Part shown: positions 1 through 11,936 of the stretch, in pieces
Numbering within the stretch: position 1 is the stretch's first letter
Layout: the number at the start of each line of letters is the position of its first letter
DNA from: Berberis thunbergii
Lineage: Eukaryota > Streptophyta > Magnoliopsida > Ranunculales > Berberidaceae
Direction: 5' to 3'
Assembly: GCA_003290165.1 (NCBI GenBank)
Contig: QNQO01002053.1
Location: 96,310 to 160,309 of the forward strand
DNA: 64,000 bases
The notes under the pieces: model-generated
Seen by the model: only the letters and a program-made list of their open reading frames with translations
What the model was told of the DNA's origin: nothing
The model's database searches: none
Position numbers and translations under genes: made by a program

Positions 1-3000
1 CTTGTCATTTAAGCCCTCGATTCCGAAGAATTTGTTATTGGATGGAGAGCATAATGTCGAGTCACACTTTGCCGTTGTAAATTATCAAGTACGCCTGTAT
101 CCACCTTATCTTGAAATCTATTGTCAAATGCCCTTTTTCCTAATCCATTTTGCAACTTATCAATGTTCTTGAACCCTATTTTATTCAGATGAAGCAAATA
201 AGGACAGCACTTGCCATTGCTTCCTTGTTGAACCGTACACTGGTGAGTCCTGAAAGCCCATTAAAAATAGTTTGCTTCCCCTGTTTTCTTTTTTTCATCA
301 TGGTATCAAGCCACTCCATGTTTCATTAAAAAAAATAGAAATATTGTTAACTTTGTTGATCATGTATGGCTGTGTGTTAGCGGGTTTCCATCAATAAAAA
401 ATTTAGGATATACCAGAATGACTAATTTTGCGATATGAAAGGTCTTGCACAGAAACTTTCACGATGAGGAAGCTGAAGTGAAATGCTGCGAAAGAAGCTC
501 TCAGAAGATAACAAGTATATGAAAGCAATCGCGCGAAGGAGTTGTGATAAGTTTAACTTTGAGAACATTCATTCTGATTGTTTATCACATGCAACCCTAG
601 CTAGGAGTGTATGGCATGTGCAGAGAGAAGAGACTATTATCCGTGCTAACAAAAAGGGGATGTTTTGAGGTGAGGGACAAAGATGATAAAAACTTAAGAA
701 GGGAAGTTAAACACTTTGTTAAATAAGACCAAGCATTATAGATTTAGATTCCTTACCAAGAGATGAATTTTTTTTCGCGATCATATATCAGGTAGATCTA
801 GCATTCAATGTTCCTACATTTTCCATGGAATTTTGGGGAGTCGTAAACGTAGTGACTTCTTGGAAGCTAATGATACAATGAATGGGTCATCTTGAAGAAA
901 TTGAAGTAGTTCTTAAGACTAAAAATACAATGAAATAGATCTTGTATGTACTTCTCGACATTCACTGTTTGGGAGTTAAATTTTATGTTTTTTGATTGTC
1001 ATTTCCTATTCAGTGTAGTTAGCCTCTCAATCAAAGTGGATGTTGTATGTATAACATGTTTACTATTGTCCACTTCAATTTGTCTAGGCAGTCAGGCTTT
1101 AAAGCCATTTTTTGGCCGGACTCAGGGTTTTTTACACTTTTACCCATTCTCTTTAAAACACAACCACAAACATTATCTATAAAATGGGTAGAAGTGAAAA
1201 AAGCCCAAAACCTGGCCAAAAAGTGGCTATTAAAGTCTGGCTGCCTAGAATTGGGTTTGGCCACTTAGCCTCTAGTTTTCCATGGAAAATATTCTTTTGC
1301 TCCTCCCAAATAAACTTAGGGTATGCTGGTTAGTCATTTTCTTTGTGAAATGGAATCAACTTCCCTTGTTGTGTAAATTTCCTTTGTTTGGTTGTCTACT
1401 GACAAGAAATTGATTCTTAATGAGGTTGTTTTCCCACTACTCATGGGAATCAAAGTCCGAGGGGAGGCCTCAGATTCGAATTCACGAAAACGGTTTTAAT
1501 TTTCATGTCTATTTTCTATGCAACCAAACAAACCCTTATTTCCAAAAATTTTACTTCAAATTCTCACTTCTTGCACCCAATTTCTCCATCTTCTTTTGTC
1601 TTTTTGACAATTTCTTTAAAACCAAAAACAACACTTTAAAAAGAGGAATTGCATTGCTTACCCGAGCAAATTCCTTCTCAGGGTCACTACTACCTTCCCT
1701 CTTCCTCGTTCTCCTTTTCCTCTATGTTGATTGGCCATCGCCACCCCTCACTTCTTTCCTCAATTGACCACTGTCACCTATTCGAAGAAGAGAAGGTTGT
1801 TGTTGGTGTTAATAAATCACTTGGGTGGGAGAAGGAAGAACATTATAGTTATTTGGGTGCCCCTAGTTTCTGGTGTCCCGAGCACTTCATTTGGGTCAAT
1901 TCCCTTTAAAAATGTTTGGGATATTTTGAGGTACCCCCCCCCCTCCCCAAATTTCTGTCAACCCTGGCCTCCTAGTTATGACCCTTACATTTCATACCTC
2001 GGTTGCATGTGAATTCTATTGAACTTTCATAATGACAATTTTGCCCCTTCCTCATGATAGCATAGCCACGTGATACTCGAGATGTCGCCACACATCTCGA
2101 GAACATCAAACAACCCATCCATCTTCAACCTCTTCCTTATCTGAAAATGAACCGCCAACACCAACATCACTGCTATCATGCCTCCATGACCTTCCAACTC
2201 TCACCACACCTTCGGCAAAACTACAACCCTGCACGCAGCCACCACCAACGCCACCATTAACATGTTCAATCGATTCTGACATGTCGTTATCTTCACTTAC
2301 GATTGAATCAATTGAACCCATTGAATACCTCCAATTGAATTGATCTAGTTCATTTGAACCTCTTAAGCAAACCCAAATAAGAATCCATCCCCAACATTAC
2401 TTAAATCAAATCCAAATAATCCACGACCACCTTGTGTTGTCATGCACATGACATAGTAAAGACATTGAAAATAAAATAAACATATAACCCTTATTGTATA
2501 TAATAAAAAAAATGCCCCTATTTGTATCTAAAATATTAGTGGTACCCCCCACTTTTGTATTGAGCCTGTAATTTGTAACTATTGAATGTGCATTTGCTAT
2601 AGAACCAGTTAGACCGAAAATTAAGTGGTGGACCTTACAGGGAGATGTGTGCCAAAGATTTAGAAAGAGGATTTTGGGTGGCCAGTCAGTTTCAGAGGGT
2701 TGGGAGAATCTAGAAGCAAAGGATCGGACTAGTAGTGTGGATCTTTTTGAACATTTGGCAAACTGAATTAGAAGATGTGCGAAGGAAGAGTTAGGACAGG
2801 CCAAAAGAGGAGGTTTATATGGTAAGGAGACATGGTGGTGGAATGCGGATGTGCAACAAACCATTGCGAAAAAGAAAAGATGCTTTAAGGTGTGGCAAAA
2901 AGATAGGTGCCTAGAGTCTTATGAGCTTTATAAGCAGGCTAAGAAGTTGAGTAGTAAAGCAGTAGGGGAAGCTAAGAAGAGAGCGTATGATACTCTTTAT

Positions 3001-6000
3001 AATAGGCTAGGTACGAAGGAAGGGGAGAATGATATTTTCAAGATAGCTAAAGCTAGAGAACGAAAGACTAGGGACTTGAGTCATGTTAAGTGTGTTAAGC
3101 GTGAGGATGAAAGAGTTTTAATGCAAGATAAAGCTATTTTAGATAGATGGAAGGATTACTTTTGGAACCTACTCAATGAAACACATGTAGGGGAGTTAAA
3201 CTTGGAGGCTTCACAGGAAGGGGGAGATCGCGTGTTCCATCGCAGAGTTAGTGCCACAGAAGTGAGAGAAGCTTTAAAAAGAATGAAGACAAGGAAGGCC
3301 GTTGGACCGGATGATATCCCAATTGAAGCATGGAAATGTTTGGGAGAAGTTGGGATTCAATGGCTAACTAAGCTCTTTAATAAGATTTTGGAAACTAGAA
3401 AAATGTCAGATTCATGGAGACATAGCATTGTGGTACCAATTTATAAGAACAAAGGGGATATCCAGAATTGTTCGAACTATAGAGGGATAAAGCTTATGAG
3501 CCATACGATGAAACTTTGGGAGAGAGTTATAGGACAAAGGCTTAGGAGTTTAACCCCGGTTTCGGAGAATCAATTTGGATTTATGCCGGGTAGGTCTACT
3601 ACGGAGGCCATCTTCCTGCTTAGGCAAACTATAGAAAAATATCGAGAGGCACGTAAGAGTTTTCATATGGTTTTTATTGATCTGGAGAAAGCATATGATA
3701 GGGTCCTCAGGGAGTTAATTTGGTGGGTGCTTGAAAGAAAGAAAGTGTCTCAATGTTATGTCGATATCATTAAGGATATGTATGAAGGGGTTGTAACAAG
3801 TGTTCGCTCAGTAGGTGGGATGTCTAGTGAATTTCCAGTGTCAGTAGGACTACATCAAGGGTCGGCGTTAAGTCCATATCTCTTTGCTTTGGTCATGGAT
3901 GAGTTGATGAGACATCTGCAAGAAGATGTACCTTGGTGCATGTTATTTGCAGATGATATTGTCTTAATGGATGAGACTAGTGCAGGTTTAGGTCAGAAAT
4001 TAGTTAAGTGGCGGGAGGCTTTAGAGAGTAAAGGTTTTAGAATTAGCCGTTCGAAGACGGAGTATCTAGTGTGCAACTTTGGGTGTGAACCAAGAGAGAG
4101 AAGTAATGCAATTGAGATCGAAGGTGTCGAGGTCCTAGAGTGTGAGGCTTTTCGATATCTAAGATCTATAATTCAAAAGAATGAGGCTATTGGAGAAGAT
4201 GTAGACCATAGGATTAAAGCTGGTTGGTTGAAATGGAGAATGACGTCAAGAGTATTATGCGATAGAAGGATGCTTGCAAGGCTAAAAGGGAAATGTTATA
4301 AGACAATTGTTCGACCAACCATGCTATACGGTTCAGAATGTTGGGCTACTACGGACAACATACGCATAGGATGGCAGTAGCAGAAATGCGTATGTTAAAG
4401 TGGATGTGTGGTAAAACTCATAAGGATAAAATTAGAAATGAAAGAATTAGGAGATACTTAGGTGTAGCGCCCATAGAGGAAAAAATTAGAGAAAGACGTT
4501 TAACTTGGTTTGGTCATGTGCGGAGGAGACCAAGCACGGCGCCAATTAGAAAATGTTTAGATTGGCAAGTTAATGGAGGGTGTAGACGGAGGGGACGACC
4601 GTTGAAAACTTGGATGAAGATTGAAGACGGTGAATGAAGATATCATTGAGCTTGAATTAGGCGAGGAAATGTGGGAAGATCGCATTGCTTGGAGAACTAA
4701 AATCCATGTAGCCGACCCCGAAAATCTCAGGAATGGGCTTTGATGATGATGATGATGAATGTGCATTTGCTAACTGATTGAATTGAAGGTGAATACTTCC
4801 AATTTGTGTTTACTGGGGTTTGCTAATTGAATATGGTGATGATTGTGTGTATGATTCAATTGAAGGTGCACGGTTGTGGGTCTGATTCAATTAAAGTTGA
4901 TGGTGGTTGAGTGTAGGTACTGGTGGTTCAGTTGGTGGTGGATTATGGCGGGGGTGATGGTAGTGGGATGGGGTGGTGGTTCAGTGATGGAGTGGAGAGG
5001 GAAGGTGATGGAGGTGGGGTGAGGACATTGGCGATGGTTGTTCAGGTTTAGAGATGGAAGGTGGGAAGGTTCAGGTTTAGAGAAAAGTGGAGATTGAAAT
5101 TGAAGGTTGAAGGTGAAACTCTTTTTTGGGGTTATTTATGATTTGACCCTATCATAAATAGATATTTATGGGTTACCTTCATCATTAATCACTATTGCAA
5201 TTTCTTCCCAGACTAGCGATCAATATGCGATGATCGTCTGTTTTCAAAATGTCCGTATTTAGATGACTAAAATACCTTTGACAAATCAAAGGCTAAAATT
5301 GAATCTTTTGTATCTCGAAAACTCATCTCAAAGAAAATCAAAGGTCCAATTAAAATGACAAGCGTATCTCGAGAAAAATCTAATAGTTATTAAAGAAAGT
5401 CATCTTCCCAATCCCCACCCTCCATCTTCTTCTTCATCTCCCTGTTCACACCAATGCCATCCCTTTCCCCACATCCTCTTCCTCTCTGATTTGCCCCCTT
5501 CCCCGCCCTGCCCTTCTGCCTCTTACTCTCTAATTCCCCTCTTCTTCCCCCCTCTCTATTTCAATAGCACACCACCCCGCAATCTCCCTCTGGTTTACAG
5601 TTTTCTTGATCCATCACATGGGAAGATTTGCGATTCAAATAATTGGCTTCTCTGCCATGACATCCCTCGTATGTGTTCTAGCAATCCCTTACCACTATTG
5701 GACTCTCAAGGAAAATCGAATTGGATATGTGGTGATGTATCATGTATGCATTACATTCTTTTGCCAATAGTCCAAACGCCACAACATTTGTTGTTTCAGC
5801 AGTTTCAGCTAGGTTAAGCTCGACCTGCCATGGTATCTCAGCACTTCACTTTTGTAAAGCTGATGCAATTGTGGGCGAACTCGGGTTCTTGTATCTAGCC
5901 CAAAACCAGATGCAGGGTATCCTGCAGGAATCAGGGTGAAGAATCCTCTAATTGCTCTTGGTATTATCAACGTCTGGGCATGGTTACCTTATTGGTGCCA

Positions 6001-9000
6001 AAATCAATGGGAAAATCATTGTAGGGAATGTTCGGGGAGAACATGGATGAAAATGAAGCTGATGTTGAGGCTGGACAATGGGCTAATGATAGTAGCGTTG
6101 TTCTTGTTTAATTAGGATGAACTTATATGAGTTTCAACATTACCTATCAGGCTTCTTATTTTTGTGAATGTGGTTTTGTTTTGTTTTCTAGAAATAATAC
6201 TTAGAAATTTTCTCTCAAATAGAAATTTCTTCTTGTCTATTGTATTGTTGTTATGTGTTATATCCTTTGCATGGAGGAGGGAAATTGCAGGGTGGTATGC
6301 TGTCGAAACAGAGGGAGAGATGGGTGGGGAAGGGGTGTCAAATTAGAGAGGAAGAAGAGGCAGGGAGGGGGCGAATCAGAGACGAAGAGGAGGCAGAGAA
6401 GGGGGCATTGATGGTGTGAACATAGAGATGAAGAAGAAAAAAGAGGTGGATGGGGGATTGGGAAGATGAATTTTTTTAATAACTATTAGATTTTTCTTGA
6501 GATACGCCTATCGTTTTAATTGGACCTTTTGGTCTTCTAGGGGTCAAAATCAGATGAATCAAATACAAAGGATTAAAATAAATAGAGATTGGGCTAAAAG
6601 TACCCAATCAAAGACATGAGATTTCTCTATCATAATCTCAAAGTGAGAGCTCACCTTGGGCGCGACACATGCCAACCAACGCCCATTGTCCCAGACCGCT
6701 CGACGAGATGGTCCTTAACCACCAAAAATACTGTTTATCAAGATATTTAGTCATCGTTTGTTTGAATTTTATTTAATTATATTTCAATCCTCGTTATTTT
6801 ATTAAAATTGTGATTTGTATTGCCATGTCAACAAGGCCCCTAAAAGGGATGCAAAAAAAGTCTTTGTTGACACGTTATAGAGAGTTTGTTAAGTTAGATG
6901 TTGGAAGATATAAGTTTTTTTTATTAGCGAAAAGTCGAATGTGCCACGTCTCGCCAAATTGTTGGTTATCTAATATCCAAGACTTCACGGAGAGGTAAAT
7001 CTGGAAAAGTATATCCAAATTTTTTTTGAGATATTTACGGTTGTTTGTATCCCAAACTTATTTCCCACCTAATCTGTGGATGAATGGTATCGGTGCATCA
7101 AAATTTGGATATATCTTTGGATAAATGAGGATATATCTCAACTTTTTAAACCCGGGCTGAGCTAAGTATCACATTGACAGCACTTAAAAATGCTATCAAG
7201 AGGGCTCATAAATTTGATAGTTTTACTTTTTGAAGAATCAATATGAGATACAGACACTAAGATTCTCATAAATTTGACTATTTGATTTGATATTCACATT
7301 GTAAGCCCTTATTTTGCATTATCAATGAACAGTGTGTTTGATATTTTTTTTGAATGATATACAAACACCAAGGTTCCCGCCTATCCAGAAAAAAGTGAAA
7401 TTGAAAGAAATGGGGGAAAGGGAGAAAGAGAGGCTTAGATACTCGTATAAATTTCTTTGGATGAATGTGAAAATATGGAATATTTATTTTCCTATGTAGA
7501 AATGTTATCAAAAAAATAAAGTAAATAAACAACTAGTCTTGTTGGATTTAATAATGTCGTTCTATTTATTCTGCACTTAGCAATTAATGATTTCATATTC
7601 TTTTTTTGGAAAAATATTTATAAAACTCAGTAATCTAACTCTCCACTTTTTCCTTTTCTTTCACCCTGTCTTTCGAAAAAATAGGTGATGCCTCCAGTTT
7701 GGTGCAGGTTGGATAGATTGTGGTTTCCACATCCTGGAGTTTTGGATGGGACGATAACAAAACAGCCATTTCTCTGCCCTTTGGATCATGTATTTGAGGT
7801 ACTACTCAAATAGTTAGCAAACAAGTTAAATGTTGGTTCTAGCATGAAGAAAATTGTTGTTCAAGTTATTACTTTACAAAGAAACATCAACTGACTTGGG
7901 TTTTTTTATCGTCCCCATAACCGACTAGTCTCTTCTGTTCTAGCATGTTCTTCATTTTATCATGTTTTGAAAGGGAAAAAAAAGTGCCAGCATGTTGTCT
8001 TCACTGCCAATTTCATAATTAGATTATTGATTTAACTGTGTTGGCAAGTAGCAATGTAACATACCAAGTGGACAGTAGCTTTGAAAATTTACGGGCATTT
8101 AGGCTCCATTTGGATTGTGGAAAATAAACATTCTAGGAAAAAAAAGATACTGGAAATAAAATTTCAATGATTTTATTTTCCCTAAAACTTTTCATGTTGT
8201 TTGGTTCTGTCATGGAAAGTAATTTTCAAATCACCAAATATTCTTTTTGTGCGATAACAGTTGTGTAGACTGTGGTGGCAAGGGGAGGTGGTGGTTGATT
8301 TTGTAGTTGATGTGGCTATAGAAATGGTAGTGGTTGTAGTGGCATTGGTGGTGGTGGGAGTAAGTTGTAATATGACGGTGGTGACAGTTGTTGTCATGGT
8401 GGTAGTAGTTGTGGTGGTGGTGGGAGTAAGTTGTAGCATGACAGTGGTGACGGTGGTTGTCATGGTGGTGGTAGTTGGGTGACGGTGGTGATGATAGTGG
8501 TGGTGGTGGTAGTTGTGTCATAGTGATAGTAGTAGTGGTGGTAGTAATGATGGGGTGGTGATGGTGGTTGTGTCATGGTGATGGTAGTAGTGGTTATTAG
8601 TGGTGGTGGTGGTGGTTGTGTTATAGCGGTGGGGGTGGCGGTGGTTATGTTATAGTGGTAGTGGGTGTGGTAGTAGTAATGATGGTAGTGTCGTGGTCAT
8701 GGTGGTTGTGTTATAGTGGTAGTAGTGGTTCGGGGTAGGGGGTGATTGTGGCGGCGTTGGTTGTGTTATGGTGGTGGTGGTAATAGTGGGGTGGTAATGG
8801 TGGAGGTGGCGGCGGTGGTGTTGGTCCATTTTATTATCATGGTGGTTGTGCTATGGTGATGATGTTGGTGTGGTTCTAGAGTTGAAATTGTGGGAATAAG
8901 AAAATCTTGGAATATTGACATCCCCTTAAAAACTGGGATGTTGATTTTCCTCCCATGAGGCTCTTTTGAAATAAAATTTTTCCAGGATTTACAATTTTCC

Positions 9001-11936
9001 GTGAAACAAGCACCAAAAATTTTAAATTATGAAAATAATTTTCCATGAAATGACCACAGCCTTGAGCCAAGTTGTAGGGATTCCCTTCTGTATTTGAATT
9101 AATTATAATTCTCTGTGATTCATTCAGTTTAAGAACTGATATTTGATATCTTTATATCATACACCAAAACCCGTTCTTTCCAAATTCTTCTCGACTTGGC
9201 TTGATTAGATCACATCTCAATATGCTTTCTTGAAATGCGGGGAAGCATTTTGGTTGTTCTTTTCTTCCAATATTTGCAGTAGCATGCAGACTTCCTTTAA
9301 TATATTATTGTACAGCATTAAAAATAAAAATAAATAAACTGTTTGTGCTACTTAAGAGAAGACGGCTTACGTAAAGAAGGATTTTGATGTTTATTATTAT
9401 GTGGAATGGCGCATTCAAGAACATCTTATTTGTATCCTTGTTTTCTTCTATAAACTTTCTTTCCCTAAAAAGGAAGGAATCATTCTGGTTGTTGCCTTTG
9501 TTGATTACAGTGTATTGCAGGTAAATGTTATGTTGAAAGAACTACCAGAAGACGAGTTTGGCCCAAAGATTGATTTTAGGGAGTACTCTTTCTTGGACAA
9601 TCCACTACTTCCATCACACGTATGTGGATTTCATAAACTCTAGATCTGAAGGGAGAATATTTTTGGCATTCTCCTTGATTTAGCAGTAATGTTCTTTCAT
9701 TCTGATGTTTGCAGGTGAAGGAGTCTTGGCTTGATGTTCAACTTTGTCAAAGAGGATCCCAAGGTTGTCAACTGTCCAACGAAACTAGTCAACAAGGAGT
9801 TCTCAGATTTCCAAAGCATAGCAATGAAGAGCAGGTACTCTTAGCCTTTCTTTTGGCATGTGACCTATCTTATAGCATTTTAATTGGTTTCTAAGTCTCT
9901 AACTGGTAGGGTTATGATATTGCATTTGCATGAATGAGAGTGCAAGTTCACACACTAGAGTCTTTAGTTGAACGATTTTCTAAGCAATGTGGAACAAAAC
10001 CTGCTGCAACCATTACCTTGTCTTAGGCTACACAAGTTTAAAAAATATGCAGCGCCATAGTCCCCAACCTTAGGGTCAAGGCTTTCTGACTCTATGACCA
10101 ATTTGTAATATCTACTCAAGCAAATCCTGATGCTGTGCAGTTAAAACGACGTTATAACACCGTTATAACTCCGATATAACGCTTAACGGGGATGAGTCGT
10201 TACGTTATGGTATTATCACCTTTTGGTATCACAACTCCGATATAACGGCGTTATATGGCTGTTATTGAGATTACGTTTTTTTAATATCGCCGTTTTAACA
10301 TTTTGTTCTAATATATATTAAAAAAATTCACCCATTTCATTCTCGATCGAATCAAAACCCTAGACTCATAAGAAATAAGGACTAGAGCTCGTCGTCACCA
10401 ATCAATAAAGAACCAGACAGCACCGTTTGTAGAGAACGAGAGAAGAAGGGAAGAAGACGAAGAGTCGATCGCACTCTCTGTTGGAATCTCATTCTCATAC
10501 GAAGGGAAAATGTTTTTTATTAATTTTTTTTTAATTTAATATTATGAACATGATTTACTTTTTTGACTCTATAATACATTAATACTTTATGGGGGTATTA
10601 AAAATATATTTAAAAAACTATTCCGTTATGTAACGTTATATCCCGATATATCCCATTATAACCTATAATACTCTTGGATTGTTATGGGTTTGTTATCCAT
10701 TTTAACTGCATAGTCCTGGCGTAGCCATCGCCTCTAGGCTCTGTCTCAGGATTTTTACCCACTAACAGCCTTGTGTCCCATTTCCAAACCCAACTATCTT
10801 CTCTGTCGCTGTAGATAATCAAATTATGAAATTCAGTGACCAAATGATTAGCTTCATCAATTCCAAATCAAGCAAATCTCTATGAAGATGAAGATTTCAA
10901 TTCAACGTACATTCCTCGAAGACACATTGATAGTTGGGCTTTCTAGAGCATAACCCATAAATCCTTGGATAGTCTGTTTGAGAGGTCCACCCCGTCCCCC
11001 CCCCCCCCCTTCCCCCTCTCTGTCATGCCAAAGCTTGGTTGCGTCACCCCATTTCCAACCCATTCCAATTCTCTGGATGAAGACGTAAGAAATACCACCT
11101 CCAAAGGCTTGCCCCATCAGTGTTGGTGGGGTATTTAGGGATACAATCCAAATGATCACACTTGTATTTGCTGCTAAAACTATCTTCCAAAGATTGTCCT
11201 TCTCCCTCTCAAATGTCTAAAACATGTGCCCACAAAGCATGATTTGTAGTTTTTTTAAAAGGTGACGTCAAATCTTTAGTCATCACCACCATACAAACAT
11301 CTACTAACAGTCCTTTCCATCTTCTTAGTTCTTAACAAAAAAGCATCTTTACTAAATCATCTAGTATTAAAGGGAAGAATACTTTAAACCATGAATAAAT
11401 TAATCTAGAATATTTTGTACAATTTAGTAAAATGCTAGGCTTCTTAATATGCTTTGCTTTAGGAACCTCTAATTTAATTTGTCTTTGACATCTTGACATG
11501 GCCATTTCCCTTCCAGAGGTCTGCTATATATTAAAGATGGAATATTTGATATTTCCTGACTGACTCTAGGTTTTCTTCCCCCAACAGTTACGTACAGTAT
11601 TCTCAACGTTCAAGAATGTCAAAGTCATACAGTTTTCTTCCATGCAAGATGCCTTTGAAGGTTTCCCTGACAAGGCAAGTATTTGGTTTCATTTCAAAAG
11701 TAATGACATTTTAAATATAACACTTTGATATTATGTATGGACTGTAAGCTTATTAACTGCCTAATCAGGCAAGGGAGCAGAAGTTCAGGAACCGCGTAAA
11801 GCGCTACGTAGGTATATGGTGCTGTGTGCCCGACCACACTCCAGGCCACATATATTATGACATGTACTGGGATGAGAAACCTGATTGGAAACCAGTCCCA
11901 CCACAAACTCCAAAGGATGATCATCCACCTTGGTAA
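1..11936 (+). CDS. XEG113: Extensin arabinosyltransferase XEG113, C-terminal seven exons
   Basis: Seven exons join in phase 0: 1-88, 189-242, 7685-7798, 9521-9619, 9715-9834, 11588-11674 and 11769-11936 (TAA). They give about 242 residues, the C-terminal third of a protein usually near 640. Recognisable blocks are [83 protein letters not shown] and [17 protein letters not shown]. They match my memory of the GT77 glycosyltransferase XEG113, a Golgi type II membrane enzyme that extends the beta-arabinofuranose chains on hydroxyproline residues of extensins. The membrane anchor and catalytic DXD region would lie upstream of the window. Base 1 is the third base of a split codon. Every exon is open and the splice sites are good, except for a GC donor after 11674. 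The 243-7684 intron is unusually long and full of transposons. The gene appears intact as far as it is visible. Confidence 0.87.
1068..1262. repeat. Fold-back MITE-like repeat
   Basis: The two halves are inverted copies. The left arm begins CTAGGCAGTCAGGCTTTAA near 1083, and the right arm ends with the imperfect complement around 1225-1248. The arms are about 80 bp each, with ACCCATT against AATGGGT near the centre. No clear TSD was found, so the superfamily is not assigned. Confidence 0.5.
2583..2599. repeat. RTE LINE target-site duplication, left copy
   Basis: This 17-bp copy is identical to 4756-4772 and marks the 5' junction of the LINE. Confidence 0.9.
2600..4755 (+). mobile_element. 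5'-truncated RTE-clade LINE with 17-bp TSD
   Basis: This non-LTR retrotransposon is flanked by a perfect 17-bp direct repeat (TGAATGTGCATTTGCTA) at 2583-2599 and 4756-4772. It contains the C-terminal part of the endonuclease/RT polyprotein, with no endonuclease domain, and ends in a short GAT trinucleotide run (4741-4756). That 3' end is characteristic of plant RTE elements, which lack a poly(A) tail. The clean 17-bp TSD and the 5' truncation fit target-primed reverse transcription. It sits in the long XEG113 intron on the sense strand. Confidence 0.9.
2603..4637 (+). pseudogene. RTE reverse transcriptase, disrupted
   Basis: The reading frame contains a linker ([11 protein letters not shown]), an RT domain with [56 protein letters not shown] and the catalytic FADD (3946-3957), then the C-terminal block GSECWA...[13 protein letters not shown]...[12 protein letters not shown] typical of RTE proteins. 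It is broken by an in-frame TGA at 2764-2766 and by a 1-nt loss near 4345-4375, after which the protein continues in another frame to 4637; another frame break near 4620 probably ends the tail early. The N-terminal endonuclease is missing, so this copy cannot be autonomous. Confidence 0.88.
4756..4772. repeat. RTE LINE target-site duplication, right copy
   Basis: This is the 17-bp direct repeat directly after the GAT microsatellite end of the LINE, identical to 2583-2599. Confidence 0.9.
5295..6580. mobile_element. Element with long terminal inverted repeats, possible captured sequence
   Basis: About 190 bp at 5297-5490 reappears inverted at about 6390-6580. The clearest shared block is GGTCCAATTAAAA followed by a CGTATCTC/GAAAAATCTAATAGTTATTAAA-like stretch. 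The arms have pyrimidine-rich inner parts on the left and purine-rich ones on the right. The interior (5560-6120) is less AT-rich and contains open stretches such as 5742-5939, but I recognise no protein. No transposase or TSD is visible, so it is a non-autonomous DNA element of undecided superfamily. Confidence 0.55.
8260..8870. repeat. GGT/GTA-rich low-complexity tract
   Basis: About 600 bp of degenerate GTGGTGGTA-type triplets lies in the XEG113 intron between 7798 and 9521. It generates spurious His/Thr-rich open frames on the minus strand and Val-rich ones on the plus strand. It also contains longer units that recur, such as GGGAGTAAGTTGTA near 8358 and 8421. Confidence 0.9.
10134..10712. 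repeat. Inverted-repeat element rich in GTTATAACG motifs
   Basis: The segment starts TGCAGTTAAAA and ends with its complement TTTTAACTGCA, an 11-bp terminal inverted repeat. Both subterminal zones carry repeated GTTATAAC/CGATATAAC motifs in both orientations. It lies in the XEG113 intron 9835-11587. No coding sequence or convincing TSD was found; a non-autonomous DNA transposon is likely. Confidence 0.5.
10993..11020. repeat. Poly(C) tract
   Basis: A run of about 14 consecutive C residues lies in a longer C-rich stretch within an XEG113 intron. The exact length may be unreliable in any assembly. Confidence 0.8.
11675..11768 (+). other. GC-AG intron of XEG113
   Basis: The exon ends ...GACAAG and the intron begins GCAAGT instead of GTAAGT, ending TAATCAG. 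A GC donor is the only reading that keeps the flanking exons in frame (D-K followed by A-R-E-Q-K-F). AAG|GCAAGT is the strong context known for the minor GC-AG class of U2 introns. Confidence 0.8.

Larger units (their letters stand above)
243..7684 (+). other. 7.4-kb transposon-loaded intron of XEG113
   Basis: This intron lies between the exon ending ...NRTL (242) and the one starting V-M-P-P (7685). The donor is GTGAGT and the acceptor ends ATAG. Neighbouring introns are 94-1753 bp. The excess is explained by insertions: a fold-back repeat near 1.1 kb, an RTE LINE at 2600-4755 and a 1.3-kb inverted-repeat element at 5295-6580. The stretches 243-1065, 1263-2582 and 6581-7684 contain no gene I can support. 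They hold AT-rich sequence and, near 1940, a run of C. Confidence 0.75.

Noticed and set aside
2851..4380. A 509-codon frame as a functional gene
   Set aside because: It begins at GTG inside a larger broken RTE polyprotein, follows an in-frame stop and is flanked by a LINE target-site duplication.
8182..8521. Thr/His-rich and Val-rich overlapping open frames
   Set aside because: They are translations of a GGT/GTA low-complexity tract lacking introns, starts or conserved features.
9401..9643. 80-codon open frame as a separate gene
   Set aside because: Its end is exon 4 of XEG113 read with part of the preceding intron.
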